Source: Apus apus (lineage: Eukaryota; Chordata; Aves; Apodiformes; Apodidae). Taken from it: a stretch of DNA of 64,000 bases. The stretch is taken from positions 6,680,001 through 6,744,000 of the forward strand of contig NC_067299.1 in NCBI RefSeq assembly GCF_020740795.1, read 5' to 3'. Both the position numbers and the translations under genes were made by a program. Positions 1-11,658 of the stretch are shown here, in pieces. Position 1 is the first letter of the stretch. Every line of letters starts with the position of its first letter. The notes beneath the pieces are model-generated. The model made no database searches, was not told the origin of the DNA, and saw nothing but the letters and a program-made list of their open reading frames with translations.

Positions 1-307
1 CACTGTTCATTCCTTTCCTGCACTCTTTGGTTTTTGGGTTTGTTTCCTCCATCCCCCCAATTCCATGCCTTACGCTTGGAGTTGCAGCCATTCCCTGTGC
101 CTGGAAATTTGCTCTCCTTTTGGGAAGGGAAATGAGACACCTTGTGGCTTTCTGCATGGAAGGCAGAGACAGGAGGACCTTGGATGGAGGTGAAAGAGGA
201 GCATGTGGGTGTTCTCCACTTGGTCCAAAGTGCTGTGTGCTGCACTCTGCTGTGGTGGAGAACCTAATTGCTGTGAAGGCTGAAGATGGTTTGTGGAGGT
301 AAGTGTA
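1..307. other. Upstream intergenic sequence, no gene seen
   Basis: I see no coding exon, RNA gene or repeat with recognisable identity here. Short reading frames exist but lack family resemblance and splice context. Confidence 0.5.
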
Positions 308-1135
308 GGACAGAATCACAGTTTTTTGGTTTTTTTCAGTTGGAAGGACCTTAAAGATCATCTAGTTCCAACCCCCTGCATGGGCAGGGACACCTCCCAC
401 CAGCCCAGGTTGCTCCAAGCCCCATCCAACCTGCCCTTCAACACTGCCAGGGATGGGGCAGCCACAGCTTCCCTGGGCATCCTGGGCCAGGGTCTCACCA
501 CCCTCACAGGGAAGAATTTATGCCTGATTTCTAACCTAAATCTCTCAAAACCATTACCCCTCATCCTTTCACTGCAAGCCCCTGTAAAAAGACCCTCCCC
601 AGCTTTCCTGGAGCCCCTTCAGGTACTGGAAGGTCACTGTGAGGTTCCCCTGGAGCCTACTCTTCTTCAGACTGAACAACTCCAGCTCCCTCAGCCTGTC
701 CTCATCAGAGAGCTGCTCCAGCCCTTGGATCATTTTTGTGGCCCTTCTCTGGACACATTCCAGCAGGTCCACATCTTTCTTGTGCTGGGGGCACCAGAGC
801 TGGACACTGTTCTAGGTGAGGTCTCACCAGGGTGGAGTAGAGGGGCAGAATCACCTCTCTCCATCTGCTGGACACGCTTTTGATACAGCCCAGGATGGAG
901 TTGGCCCTCTGGGCTGCAACTGCATTGGTGGCTCATGTCCAGCTTTTGATCCAGTAGTACCTCCAGGTCCTTTTCAGCAGGGCTGGTCTCAAGTGTGACC
1001 TCCCCCAGCCTGTGTTCATACCTTGGGTTACCTGGGCCCAGATGCAGGACCCTGCACTTGGCCTTGTTGAACCTCATGAGGTTCACCTGGGCCCACTTCT
1101 CTAGCTTCTCCAGGTGCCTCTGGCTGGCATCTTGT
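308..1135 (-). mobile_element. CR1 LINE remnant (3' part of ORF2 and 3' tail)
   Basis: A chicken-repeat-1 (CR1) non-LTR retrotransposon lies on the minus strand. Read on that strand, the 3' half carries the typical end of the CR1 reverse-transcriptase [15 protein letters not shown] (about 730-770), then LRELELFSLKKSRL and a QYLKGL segment. Further upstream in the element (about 1050-1130) is LEKLEKWAQVNLMRFNKAKC. The reading frame changes at least once between these blocks, so the copy is dead. The plus-strand left edge (about 308-370) is the reverse complement of the well-known CR1 3' end, with a short ATCAC-type tail. It is 5'-truncated, as most CR1 copies are. The family call is confident; the right edge is approximate. 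Confidence 0.92.
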
Positions 1136-3670
1136 CCCTCTGGCATATTGACCTCTGAAGATACGAAACAAGATCCCACCCCTTCTCATCTCTCTGAACA
1201 GATTCCCCAGAGGAGGAAAGGAGCTGGGGTGTTACCCCTCCTTGGGATGTGTAGGAATTAGCTGGGTGTGCTGAGATAAGCTGATGCTTTACCCTGGGTG
1301 GTGTTTCCTGGTGTTGTCTCAGACACTCGACCTTCATCCTCTGTCCTGTAGCTGCTGCCATGTGGCCACCACGCTGAGTCATGGTGCTCCCTCAGGTGCC
1401 TGCAGCCTTTGGCATTTACCTCCCGTGGAGGTGAGTAACCAGGCCTGGGGGAGGAGAAAACCCTGCCCTGCTCAGGGCTCTGGGATTTCATCCTGTTTAC
1501 TGAGCAGGCCTTGGTCTCCATGGTCTTTAAGCATCTGACATCTTTGCAATGTCATGTGTATGCATGGAGCTGCCACCTCCTCAGGCAGCCCAGCTCTGTT
1601 TGGGGCCAGATGTCAAGGTACAGAGGAGATGTGTGTTAAGAGTAATAAAGATGTTCCAGAGGGCCACATGTCACTTGACCCCCCCCCCCACACTCCTGTG
1701 CTGCTGGGGCAATGTGTTGAAGTGCAGGAGAGGATAAAATGAGGAGAAGAGCAAATGGTGAAAGCTGGGGCTTGAGTTTTTCATCCTGATTGACCTCAGT
1801 ATGTCCTGGGGGAGCTTCAGGTGGGATGACTGCAGGAGCAAGGTGCAGGCTGACAGCCACCTGTCCCTCATTCCTGGGGTGCAGATCTGCCACTCCTGAG
1901 CCCCATCTCACCCCTGGGAGGCTCCAGGAGCTGGCAGCAGCTTGCTTTTGGGTCGGGCTGGTACAGCCCTGCAGCAGGAGTGGCTGAGCCTGGAGACAAT
2001 TGCTGGTATTTTGGTGGTATTTAGGAAAAGGAGAAGGGAGGGAAACAACAAGAAGATGCTTTGGTGCAGCCTTTGCCCGAGCTGGCTGATTTCCTGGCTC
2101 TGGGAAAGGAGCAAAACCAGAAGAGGGGCTGGAAGTACCTCACAGATGCTGGTGACCCTGTCACTGGTGCTTGCCCTTGTGTCACTGGGGCTGGTGGTTC
2201 AGGGCAGGCTTTGTGTGGCTGATCCCTTTTGGAGGCTCCATGCTTTACTCAGCAGGTGTAGTGGATTCCTTGCTGGCTTTTTTTTTTTCTCAGGGAGAGG
2301 AGAGAAGGGACACATGCACCCCCTGGTGGGTTGGGCACAGCTGGGAACAAGGGCAGAGACCCCCTGCAACCAGCTCACCTTCCCCCTTCCCTCACAGGGT
2401 GATGGAGAGAGACTTTAATGGGAGCAGGAGGATCAGAATCCATCTGATCTGTGGTTTTGGCTTTGCAGAGACCTCTGCTCACCCTCCCCTGGCCACAGGC
2501 AACATTACATCACCACCTTTTGTCTTCACTGCTCTTGATTTACTAAAATGCCCCCAAACTCTTGCTTCCCTCAAAGCAGAGCTGGAGCCTGGTGCTGAGC
2601 TGGGAGGGTTTGTTTGCATTTACAGGGAAACCTGTTAATAAAGGAGACCAAAGGGACTGCTCTTTTCCTGGCTGCAGGAACAGATGGCTGGATAACACAG
2701 TGTAATTAATATGCAGGGAGTCCTGCCAGGGCAGGGGTTTGATTGCCTGTGCTGAGAGGTTGGGCTGCTCTGCCACCACTCTGCCTGTCCCTGGCACCTG
2801 CTGCCTGTTGGGGGCCCTTGGGACAGGTTGGATAGTGTCAAGGAGGAGCTTGTGGAAGCTGCTTGTGGGGAAAGACCCAGTGGGGGACTTGTGGTCAGCA
2901 GCAGGTTTCTGCTTCTCCACCTCTGGGTGATGCTCTGCGAGGGCAGCCCTTGGGGCTGGGGAAAGCAAAAGCTGGTTCTGGTGATGAAAGACTGCTCCAA
3001 GGTCCTTTCAAGCTGGAAGGGGCCTGGTGGCTCATTTTTTCCTCCCATACTTGTTTCTCCTCCTACTCAGGAGGTGCCAAAGGAAAGCAGCAAGTGTCAG
3101 AACCAAGGGAAGTGGGTCCCAGGTTGTGGGGGTCTCCTCCTTGCTGTGGCACAGCATGGGTGCAAAAATGTCTCCCAGGGCTTCAAGGAGTAGCTTGACA
3201 TATCCATGGGGGAGAAAAATCCCTGCCAAGGGCTAGAGAGGTCAGGGTGCCCTGGGGCAACAGGAGAACACCCAGCCAACCCACTCCTAATTGGCCACTT
3301 GTGGCCAATTGATGGGAGCTTCCTAAGCCCACCCTGGGTGTGCAAGCATTGTTGGGATCCCCTATCCTCATTGCACTCCTGGCTTTTATGGGGTAACAGT
3401 GCTCCCAACCCCTTCCCCTGCCTGCCTTTGCTTTGCTCCCCCTGTTTGCTGGCATTCCCTGCTCCCTGGTGTGCTCGGAGGGGTTGTTGAGTACCAAGAA
3501 GCCAGGCTGGGCTCTGGGCACCCTGCTGGCAGTTGGCTGCTGCTCCTGATTTCCCTTCCTTCTGCATCAGGAGGTGGCTGCTGGAGATGTCAAACCTCAG
3601 TGTGGATCCTTGCAATTAGGCCTGTTCTGCTGCCTGCCTCATTTGATCTCCTTTAATTATTTATCACCTT

Positions 3671-3696
3671 TTTTCTTTCTTTCTTTCTTTCTTTCT
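3671..3696. repeat. TTTC microsatellite
   Basis: Pure tetranucleotide run of about six copies in a pyrimidine-rich stretch. Confidence 0.85.
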
Positions 3697-4663
3697 GAAT
3701 CCTCAGTTTTTCTCTTTCAAGTGATTATTTTCCTCCTCTCCCCCAGCTGTGGCTGCCTCTGCCTGTTTGCTTGGCAATTACCATCCCTGCTCCTTCCATC
3801 TTCCCCCCCCTCCCTTTTGTTCTCCACCAGCTCAGCCCTTTGTGCAGCTCTCCCAGCTGCACCCCCAGCTCTCTGCCTGTCTGCCAGCCTTTTCCTGCTG
3901 CTCTTCTCCATGTTTCTCACCTGGGTGGCTATTGGCTTTCTCCATCCCCTTCCAGCCATGGTCCTGGCTGTGTTTACTGCAAGCACTTCAGCTGCCATCC
4001 TGCGCTCTGGGACTGCTTCTCCCAGGCTTTTTTCCCAAAGCCCTGGTTCCTAGAGGCTTCCAGCTGAGCCCAGGAAGCCCCGGGGGGCTGTGCCAGCCCC
4101 CATCCCAGGGTCTCCCTCTGCTTTTGCTGCAGGGGGCGGGGGTGAGCCGGGCGCTTCCTCCCTCATCCTCTTTGTTTCCCAGGGCTTGATGCATTATTCA
4201 GTGCTGCGGGTGTTGGTTAGAGAACCCTGGTGTGAAGGGTGGCCCTGGGGATGCTGGATTTTCCCTGTCACGGGCTGTTTTCCCTCTCATTAAACCTGGA
4301 AAGGGGTTGTATGCGCAGGAGGCTTGTCCTGGGTGGTGGCATCTGCTGTCCTCCTGGGGACATGTGGCGGGGACAAAGGCAGGGAGGGGACAGCAGGAGC
4401 AGGGAGGGGACAGCAGCAGCGCCGGGGATGCTCTGGGGGCTGCACGGCAGCTCACACAGCCAGCCCTGCTGCTGGGCCAGTTTGATAGAGCCGGTCTCAT
4501 GCATGGGTGAGCCACTTGTTTACGTCGACCCTACGAGAACAACCGTCTGGAGAGGCTGTAGCCCCTCTCCTGTCCCAGGTGACCCCATCCCAGCTCCTGC
4601 AGCTCTTTTTTGGTGGAGCTGGGATAGGCTGTTCTAGAGCTGGGAGGGAGCAGAGCAGGGGGT

Positions 4664-4722
4664 CTGTGTGTGTGTGTGTGTGTGTGCACACCTGCTTGTG
4701 TGTGTGCACACGTGTGTGTGTG
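4664..4722. repeat. GT microsatellite
   Basis: Alternating GT tract interrupted by GCACAC blocks, a potential Z-DNA former. Confidence 0.9.
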
Positions 4723-5057
4723 AGCCCTGCCACGGGAGGACACGGACGCCTTGCACCTCATGGGGGGCTGCAGGTGGTCTGTGCCCGGTGCTGGGCTGGA
4801 CCCGCTGCCTAGAAAGTCTCCATGTCTTCAGGTTCCTCTCCTCCTGTGGGTTTTGCAGAGCAGCCGGTAGGAAAGAGCCCCGAATGTCTTTAATTCTCAC
4901 GGATAAGCGGATGCTCACGCCCTCCCACCCTGTCAGGACCCCTCCCCGTGGCCTCCTGCCACCGTCCCCCGCGGGGACCCCCCCCCGGTCCCTTGTGCAG
5001 GGGGATGGAAGGGGAGGTTGGGGCCAGCAGCTGGGGCTGCTTTCGGGCTGGCAGCGC

Positions 5058-5120
5058 TGCGGGAGCTGGCTCTGTGGAGCTGACTCTGTGGAGCTGGCTC
5101 TGGAGCTGGCTCTGTGGCTG
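5058..5120. repeat. Short GAGCTGGCTCTGTG tandem repeat
   Basis: About four imperfect copies of a 14-15 bp unit directly upstream of the CpG island. Confidence 0.75.
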
Positions 5121-5159
5121 CTCAGGTCCTCCCTTCAGCATCATCACCTCCCAGCTGCC

Positions 5160-5640
5160 GCTCGCCGCCGCGACATCCCCCCCGGGCATCTCTCTCCAGC
5201 CTGGGCTGCCCTCAGAAGCTTCCCCCCTACTTGCATCCCAGCTGAAATTCCCTTCCCAAGCCGCCCCCCCCCCCCCCAGGGTGTAGGGATCGGGGGGTTC
5301 GGGAGCATCGCGGGGGGTGCCGCGGCGTCCTCCGGCCGCCAGGGGGCGCTGTGCGGCGGCGGCGGCGGCGCGCTGTGGCGGCGCGCGGCTCGGTGTCGCG
5401 GAGCTGTCCAGCACTTCAGGAGGGGCCGCCCCAGCGCCGGGAGCCGGGAACCGGGACCAGAACCGGGCCGGGAACCGGGCCCGACGGGACCCAACCGGGT
5501 TGAGAGGGGCCGGGCCTCAGCTGGGAAAGTGCAGGTAGAGGTTGGAAGTGGTAGCTGCGGGTTGGGCCCGGCTGGGCGAGGTGTAAGCGAGGCGCGGCCG
5601 GGCCCGGGCCTGGCGGGTTGGGTCGGTACCGGGTGGGGGT
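5160..5640 (+). promoter_or_regulatory. SRRM3: CpG island, probable SRRM3 promoter
   Basis: The stretch is very GC-rich and CpG-dense, with GCGGCGGCGG runs around 5350-5400 and repeated GGAACCGGGCC blocks around 5440-5500. It is the strongest CpG island upstream of the first coding exon of SRRM3 and is followed by a plausible splice donor, so it is the most likely promoter. There is no clear TATA box. The distance to the coding start (about 8 kb) fits a gene with an untranslated first exon. The function is inferred; transcript 5' ends would settle it. Confidence 0.55.
5350..5534 (+). other. SRRM3: Candidate untranslated first exon of SRRM3
   Basis: A CpG-island segment ends in AAAGTGCAG followed by GTAGAG, a usable 5' splice site at 5534/5535. 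A second possible donor (GTAAGC) lies at 5583. The coding ATG sits in the next recognised exon (13549-13806), which has a clean 3' splice site ahead of 34 untranslated bases, so a non-coding exon upstream is required. The start coordinate is a guess. Confidence 0.4.
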
Positions 5641-7287
5641 GGAGGGGGGGGGAGAGGGGATGGGGGACCCCGGGGAGGGGGGGGGGGTCACAGGGGTGGG
5701 GGGGCTGTGCTGCTTTCTGGGGGTAAGGGGATAGAGGACCTGAAAGGGGTGGTCATGATGGGGGGGGGGTGGGGTGGGGGGGTGTGTGTGCTGCTTCTTA
5801 GGGGGCTGGGAATTGGGGTCCCCAAAGGGTGAGCTGGGTGCTGGGAGGGCTGGGGACCCCCCAGGGAGGGGGGTGGTAAAGGTCTCCTTAGGTTCTGATG
5901 CTTCCGGGGGTGGGGGGGGGGCGAAGATGGGGTGAGGAGCCTGGAGAGGAGGTGGTTTTGGGGGTTCAAGGGGTTCCTGCAGGGATGGGGGTGTGTCGGG
6001 TGCAGGGAGCCTGGCTGGGGGGCTCCCCATGTCCCTGTCGCCGGTTCTGTGGGGGGACAGTCTGGGACCGGGGCAGCAAGTGACCCCCCCAGCAGTGGGT
6101 TTTTGGCTCCCATCATCGGGGCTGGCAAGGACAGGGCAGCACTGAGTTCCCAGTGGATGCTGGTGCCTCGTGGGGCACGGGTGGGAGATGAGGCCAAGCT
6201 GATGGACCTGAAGCCCCTCTCTCTCTGTACAGTCCCCCAGGCCAGGCTGGGGAGGGTGCCCTGTGGCTCCTGGTGTGGCTGGTGAGACCTCAAACCCTGC
6301 GGCTGTTGGGCAGGGGAAGGAGAGGGACAAGGTTTGACAGCCAGGGGAGCCCGAGCTTGTCTCTCAGGAGTGTTTTGTGATTCTCCTTCCCAGGTTTGGG
6401 AGGTTTTCCCCCAGGGAATGCCGGGCTGTGCCATGCGGGGGGGCTGGTGGCAAGGAGTCAGGCATGGCTGGGAGGACGGGGTGAATTTCATGGGACACAG
6501 GTTCATTTGTCCCCTCCAGAGCAGAGATTTTTGGACTGCGGGTGTTTCTTGACTTGCCTGTGCTCCTGCAGCTGCAGGGGGGTCACTCGGGGGCTGGCAG
6601 CGTTTGGGGGTGTCTTGGGTCGATGGCATGTGCTGAGAACCATCCCATAGGGTGCAGGAGCTTGTGGCCCAGCTGATCTCCCTCACCTGGCATATGGGTT
6701 TTTCTTTGGCAGGAGCACAGGGACACCCCTACAGGGGGGGTTTGGGGACAGGTGCATGTGGTGCTTGTGTCCCAACACGTAACACCCTCTCTCTGTCCTT
6801 CTGATGTGATGCAACCTCCAAATCCCACTTGTCTCCCCCTGTGTCCCCTTGCTTCCCCCTCTCCAGGGACTCATCCTGGCAACACATGTAGGGAGAAATG
6901 AGGGCTTTTCCTTGGGGCAGTTTTTGGGGGAGCCTTCAGTCCTTGGTGGTGAGGGGTGGGGGCTGTGCCTGGCAGGCAGAGGGACGCAGGGTTCTGGATT
7001 TGTCCCTCGTGCCAAGGAAATGGTGTTTCTCCCTCTAGGAAAAGGATTTCTTGCCCTGGGGGCTGGTTTTGGCTGCGGGTGAATGTGTGGCAGCAGTTCC
7101 TGGGGGTTGCAGGATGGGGGAGCAGGGAGTGCCCACCCCACATCTCTGGACAGGGGCTGCCTGTGGTGTGCAGATCCCCCCAGCTACTGAAGGTCTTCCA
7201 GCTAGGGTGGGAGGGGGGGAGTACTTCATCCCAAAATCCCTTCTTCCTCCTTCTCCCAGTCTCCCAGCTCCCGTTTTTCCCGGCCAG

Positions 7288-7356
7288 GTGGCCCGTGGCT
7301 TATATAATGTGCTCAAACCCCGGAATAGCTCCTCCCGTTACACAACCGCCCAGCCG
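7288..7356 (+). other. Candidate 69-nt exon, unassigned
   Basis: The segment is flanked by a pyrimidine-rich CCCGTTTTTCCCGGCCAG acceptor and a CCG|GTGAGG donor. It is exactly 23 codons long and open in the frame VARGLYNVLKPRNSSSRYTT. It also contains TTATATAATG, so it could instead mark a TATA-type start site. No family is recognised. It could be an alternative 5' exon of SRRM3 or chance. Confidence 0.3.
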
Positions 7357-8416
7357 GTGAGGGGAGGGGGGGGGAGGTGACGGGGAGGGGGGGGAATCCC
7401 CGGCTGGACGGTCCCCCTGCACCGGCCGTGACCCCCCTCCCCGCCCCCTGCCCCCCCGAACCTGCAGTGCTCAGCCTCGGGGATCATTCTCCAGGATGGT
7501 GTCCCTGTCGGGGAAGGTGACCCTGCTGTGACAATCATCCCTCCTGCTCTTCTGTCTGCCCTAAAATTGCTTTTATTGTTATTATTATCCTTCCCCCCCA
7601 CCCCCCCAGACATGGTGCTGGGTCGGGGGACCTACCTGTCCCTCCCCCTAACTCCTTTCCTTTCCCAGCCAAGCAAATGGCCCCAAGGATGCAAAACCTG
7701 GTTGGGGGGTGGCTGCCCCCACCCCTCTAGCCCCCCTCCCTCCACCCTCACCCCTAATTTAGGCACCTTTGGGCTGGTGAAGGTCTGGCAGGACAGTGAG
7801 TACCCAAGTCCTACCTGCTGAGGCTGCTTATGGGCCCCTTGGCTACCAGCAAGCAGCTGTTGGTGGCCCCAAAGACTTGGGGAGAGCATGGCTGGGGGGT
7901 GTGAGGCTGGGGGGGGTCCCACAGGGGCTCCCATCACCTGGACCTGCTCCCTAGCTACTCAGTGTGTGGGGGAGGGTTGATGCCATAATTTGGGTGTGTT
8001 CCTCCTTCTTTCCCTCATCCCTGGCTCAGGAATGGGATCACTGCAGGGGTCCCCTGGGGTTTGTCCCCATCGTGGTGTGACCCCCCCCCCCTCCCTTCCT
8101 ATCAGCTCTTCTCCAGCTGGGAGCAGGGGCTTGCTTGGCTACCCCCACCACCCCCAGGGGGTCAGGCTGGGGGTTGGGGGGGTGGGGTGGGGGCTTCAGC
8201 TGTGGCATTTCAGCCAAGCCCAGCTCCTCACCTTCAATCCAGAGCATTTCTCTGGGGAGCTGATGGATCCCCACTGTGCTGTGCCCATCTGGCAGGACAC
8301 ACACACACACCAGTGTGTCCCCCCCAGCTCCCCCATCCCTACATCCCCAAGCTGGGAAGGAGCCTGGTTGCTTAGCAACTGTTTAGCTTCTCCACCAGCC
8401 TCATCTATTTTAAAAA

Positions 8417-8438
8417 AGAATATATATATATATATATG
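8417..8438. repeat. TA microsatellite
   Basis: Run of alternating TA, about 20 bp. Confidence 0.85.
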
Positions 8439-9164
8439 CACGCAGATTTAGGTCTGCACAAGCAGCAGTGGCCCAGCTCACCCCCCCCCCCCCCACCCCC
8501 GACCCTCAGCATCCATCTCTTCTTTATTAATTACTTGAAAGTCTGTAAAACATCGAATTTGGGTCGGGCAGCTAAAGCTAAAGCAAAGGATGCTCCAGGC
8601 TTGGCAGAGGGATAATACAGATGAAAGGGCCGGGCTGGGTGTAACCAGCCCCTTCCTGAGGGCAGGAGCCCTGCTGGCTTCGGGCTGGGAGGCAGAGCTA
8701 ACGAGCCCCAGACTGGTTGCACTTTTAAAGCCAATTCTGCCTTTTTTTTCCCTGCTCGTTCTCAAAGGTCTGACTCATGGTTTTTGGCACCCGGGGGTTG
8801 GTTAAAGGCAGCTCCGGAGAAGGTTGGTCCAATTCATGACACCAACCCGGGATGGTTCCTTCTCGTCGTCCTGGCCAGGGGTTTGGAAGAGCTCAGCTGC
8901 CTTCCCGGGATGTTCTGATGATTTTGTCTTATGGGTTCCCCCCCCCAAAAAAAAGCCCCTCTCCCAGGTGTCCCCTGGGCAGGGGACGGGGCTGTCAGCC
9001 CTTTGGGGACAGGATTATGATTTCGGTAGGTGCTGGTGACCCCCCGGGAGTCACCCCTCTCCCCCTCCCCGGTGGGTCTCCCAGGGCTGGGTTGTCCCCT
9101 GCTTGTTAGGACTGAGTCCTGGCACACTCAGCACACGAATGGCCCAGGGAGCCGCCATCCCGGG

Positions 9165-9440
9165 ATCTCCTCCCGCATCCCCGACGTGCAGCCGTCACCT
9201 TGGCTGGTGCAGCTGGATGTGGCCAAGAATTAATTGAGCACCGGCCGGAGGCGGCTTTAATTAACACCCAGGCGGGAGGAGGAGGAGGAGGATGGGGAGG
9301 ATGGCCCGGCGCTGCTGCCGCCTCTCCCAGCCGAGGGGGAGATGCCGGGAGAGCATCCAGGCACTGCCAGCCCCCCTCTGCCGTTCTCATTCCCGCCGGG
9401 AATGCGGCTTGATCCGCATTAGGGCGCAGTGGGCAGATCC
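9165..9440. promoter_or_regulatory. Candidate CpG-rich regulatory island with TTAATTAA
   Basis: CpG-dense sequence is combined with AATTAATTGAG and GCTTTAATTAACACC, which are homeodomain-type AT cores in an otherwise GC-rich block. Intronic enhancers or alternative promoters can look like this. No transcript start signal is visible. Confidence 0.3.
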
Positions 9441-9935
9441 AGGGGCAGCAGCTGCCTCTGGCACAGCCCCGAGCCCGTGGAGGGATTGGGAAGAGTCAGC
9501 AGGGGAGGAGGGGGGGGGGTTGTTTCTGGGCCGGGAAAGGGCAAAAGTAGTTTGGGGAAATGATTGGGGGGTTTATTGTTTGTTTTCTTTGTTTTCTTCT
9601 TTTCCTTTGGGCTGGAGCTCCTGAACCAGCCCCAGGTTGTGACACGAGGTTGAACCACGTCCCAAGGCCACCCTGCCAGGCACCCGGGGGAGGGAGCTCT
9701 GTCCAAAGCCACCCCAAAAGCTGGTGGGATGGTGGGGCTGGTCCCTGGACTCTGGTCTGGTGGGGTCTGTCCTGGCTCTGAGGCAGGGGCCAACACGGGG
9801 AGTCTGTCCTATCTGTCCTGTCTGTCCTGGCTGCCAGCACTGGTGGTCGAGTCCTCTGCATCCTGAGTGTGGTTTGGCACAGCTGGGGAGGGAGAGACCT
9901 GGAATTCTGTGCTGGCCCCTCTGCTTGGGGTAAGG

Positions 9936-10300
9936 GATGGGGATGAAGGTGAAGACTGACAATGGGGATGAAGATCAAGACAATGGGGATGACAGTGGAG
10001 GCTGGAGATAGGGATGGGAATGAGAAGGATGGGAATGGAGATGCAGAATGGGGGTGGAGGTGGAGATGAAGCATGGAGGTGGACAATGAGGATCAGCACG
10101 GAGATGGATGGTGGGAATGAGGGTGGAGAATGGGAATGGTGATGGAGGCTGAAGGTAGAGGAGGGGGATGAAGATGGGAATGAGAAGAAGGATGGGAATG
10201 GATGTGGAGGATGGAGCTGGAGGATAAGGAGAGAAGATGGAGGTTGTGGGAAGATGGAAGATGGGGGAGGACGGGGGTGAGACTGAAGATTGGGGATGAG
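9936..10300. repeat. Degenerate GATGGGGATGA-type purine repeat
   Basis: Successive imperfect 6-12 bp units rich in GATGGGAATGA and GGTGGAGATG. This is an old, diverged simple or minisatellite array. Confidence 0.7.
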
Positions 10301-11640
10301 GGTGGGGCAGCTCAGAACATTTCCAAGAGCTCTAATCCAGGCAGCAGAAAGTGCCTGTGAGTGGAGAAGCCATTTTGACCTCCTGCTCTGAGAGCCCCAG
10401 GATGGCATGTGGAGCACCAATGGGGAAGAATGGGATCCCAAAACGTGGGTGAACAGCTTGGCAAAATGGAAAGGGAGGGATTTGCTGGGGAGTTTCCCCA
10501 GGAGCTCCATCCCACAGGGCTGGGGAGGGTCTGAGCCCTCTTGGGTGACACTGAGGGGATTGGGCAGTGGGGACAAATGCCAGAAACTGTCCCTGGCCAC
10601 ATCCTACAGCCTTTAGGAGCCTGTGGGGACACAGTGCAGCACCCACCCCAAGACCCCTTCTTTCCCTGTCCCAGTGCTTGATGATTTGTGGGTAATTACT
10701 GCAGATAATGAAATATTTAACCATCATCTTCATTACTGGGGGCAGGGCTGATCCTGGCAGGAGGTCGCTGCCGTTTGGGCAGGGCTGCTCTGCCCTCACT
10801 GTGGGTTTGGTGCTGGGGCCAGTTGGCAGAGCTGGGTGGTCCCCATGTGGTGGCCAAGGGATGGAGCTTGTGGTGGTGATGGCCACCCCATGTCCCTGAG
10901 TTGTTCTCTACTGCTGCAGGACTGCCCCTATGCAGGACATCACTGGGGGTCTCTTTTGGGGACAGGGAGGGTGCAGACCCAGCCTGGGAGACAGGAACTC
11001 CTTCTGCCCCTGTTCCTTGTCCCCAGAGATGTAGGACTGGCTCTTCATGGCTGGAGAAGGTTTGCAGGGTTTTCTTTCCTCCTCCGTTGTTTCCCTGCCC
11101 AGGCCATGGCTGAGGCAGGGTGGCTGGTGTCAGCCTCGTGGTGGCTGATGCTGAGGCACAAAGGGACACAGCAGAGTCTCCATCCCCAGGCCCTCTCCAC
11201 CTGCCTGCAAGGGGGATTATGTCCAACCACATCTTTTTAATGGAGACAGGGACCATTTCCTGGCAAGATCCCTGTGTCTCCCCCACCCACCATGCAGCCT
11301 GTTCCTGCAGGTGCCCATCCAGCTGCCAACACCTCTCCCAGGTTCCCTTGGCTGTGTATCCCACCTGCTCTCCAGGTTTCACAGCAATGAATTTTCCCTC
11401 TGCCAGACTCAAGCTAAAAGTAATTCCCATTGGGAAAAAGCTAGCAAAGACTCCTGGGGGAAAGATCCTCTCCTTCCCTGAGCTCCTCTGTGGGTGAAGC
11501 TTTCCCACTGGGCAGTTTCCCCCATTCCCAAATTTCCTTCCCATGTTTTGGCTTCGTGCCCTGATGGGAGGAAGAAGATGAGGAGCATCTCTCCTGTCTC
11601 TCACCCTGGGACACTACTGGGGGGCCTGGGTTCAGGGCTG

Positions 11641-11658
11641 CCCCCCCCCCCCCCCCCC
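11641..11658. repeat. 18-base C homopolymer
   Basis: Uninterrupted C run, one of many G/C homopolymers in the first 46 kb. Its length is likely to be unreliable in an assembly. Confidence 0.9.

Larger units (their letters stand above)
1136..5159. other. Intergenic sequence upstream of SRRM3
   Basis: About 4 kb without a supportable gene. It holds a TTTC microsatellite (3671-3696), a GT microsatellite (4664-4722) and long C-rich stretches. It could contain distal SRRM3 regulatory DNA, but nothing here identifies a specific element. Confidence 0.5.

Noticed and set aside
5400-5425. REST/NRSF (RE1) half-site GGACAGCTCC on the minus strand near the promoter
   Set aside because: Only one half matches. 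The other half of the 21-bp consensus is absent at standard spacing, so it cannot be called a site although REST control of this family is known.
5416-6686. Long proline-rich minus-strand reading frames (over 300 codons)
   Set aside because: They are the complement of G-runs in the CpG island and first intron. They have no start context, no family likeness and are built from homopolymer-driven PPPP segments.
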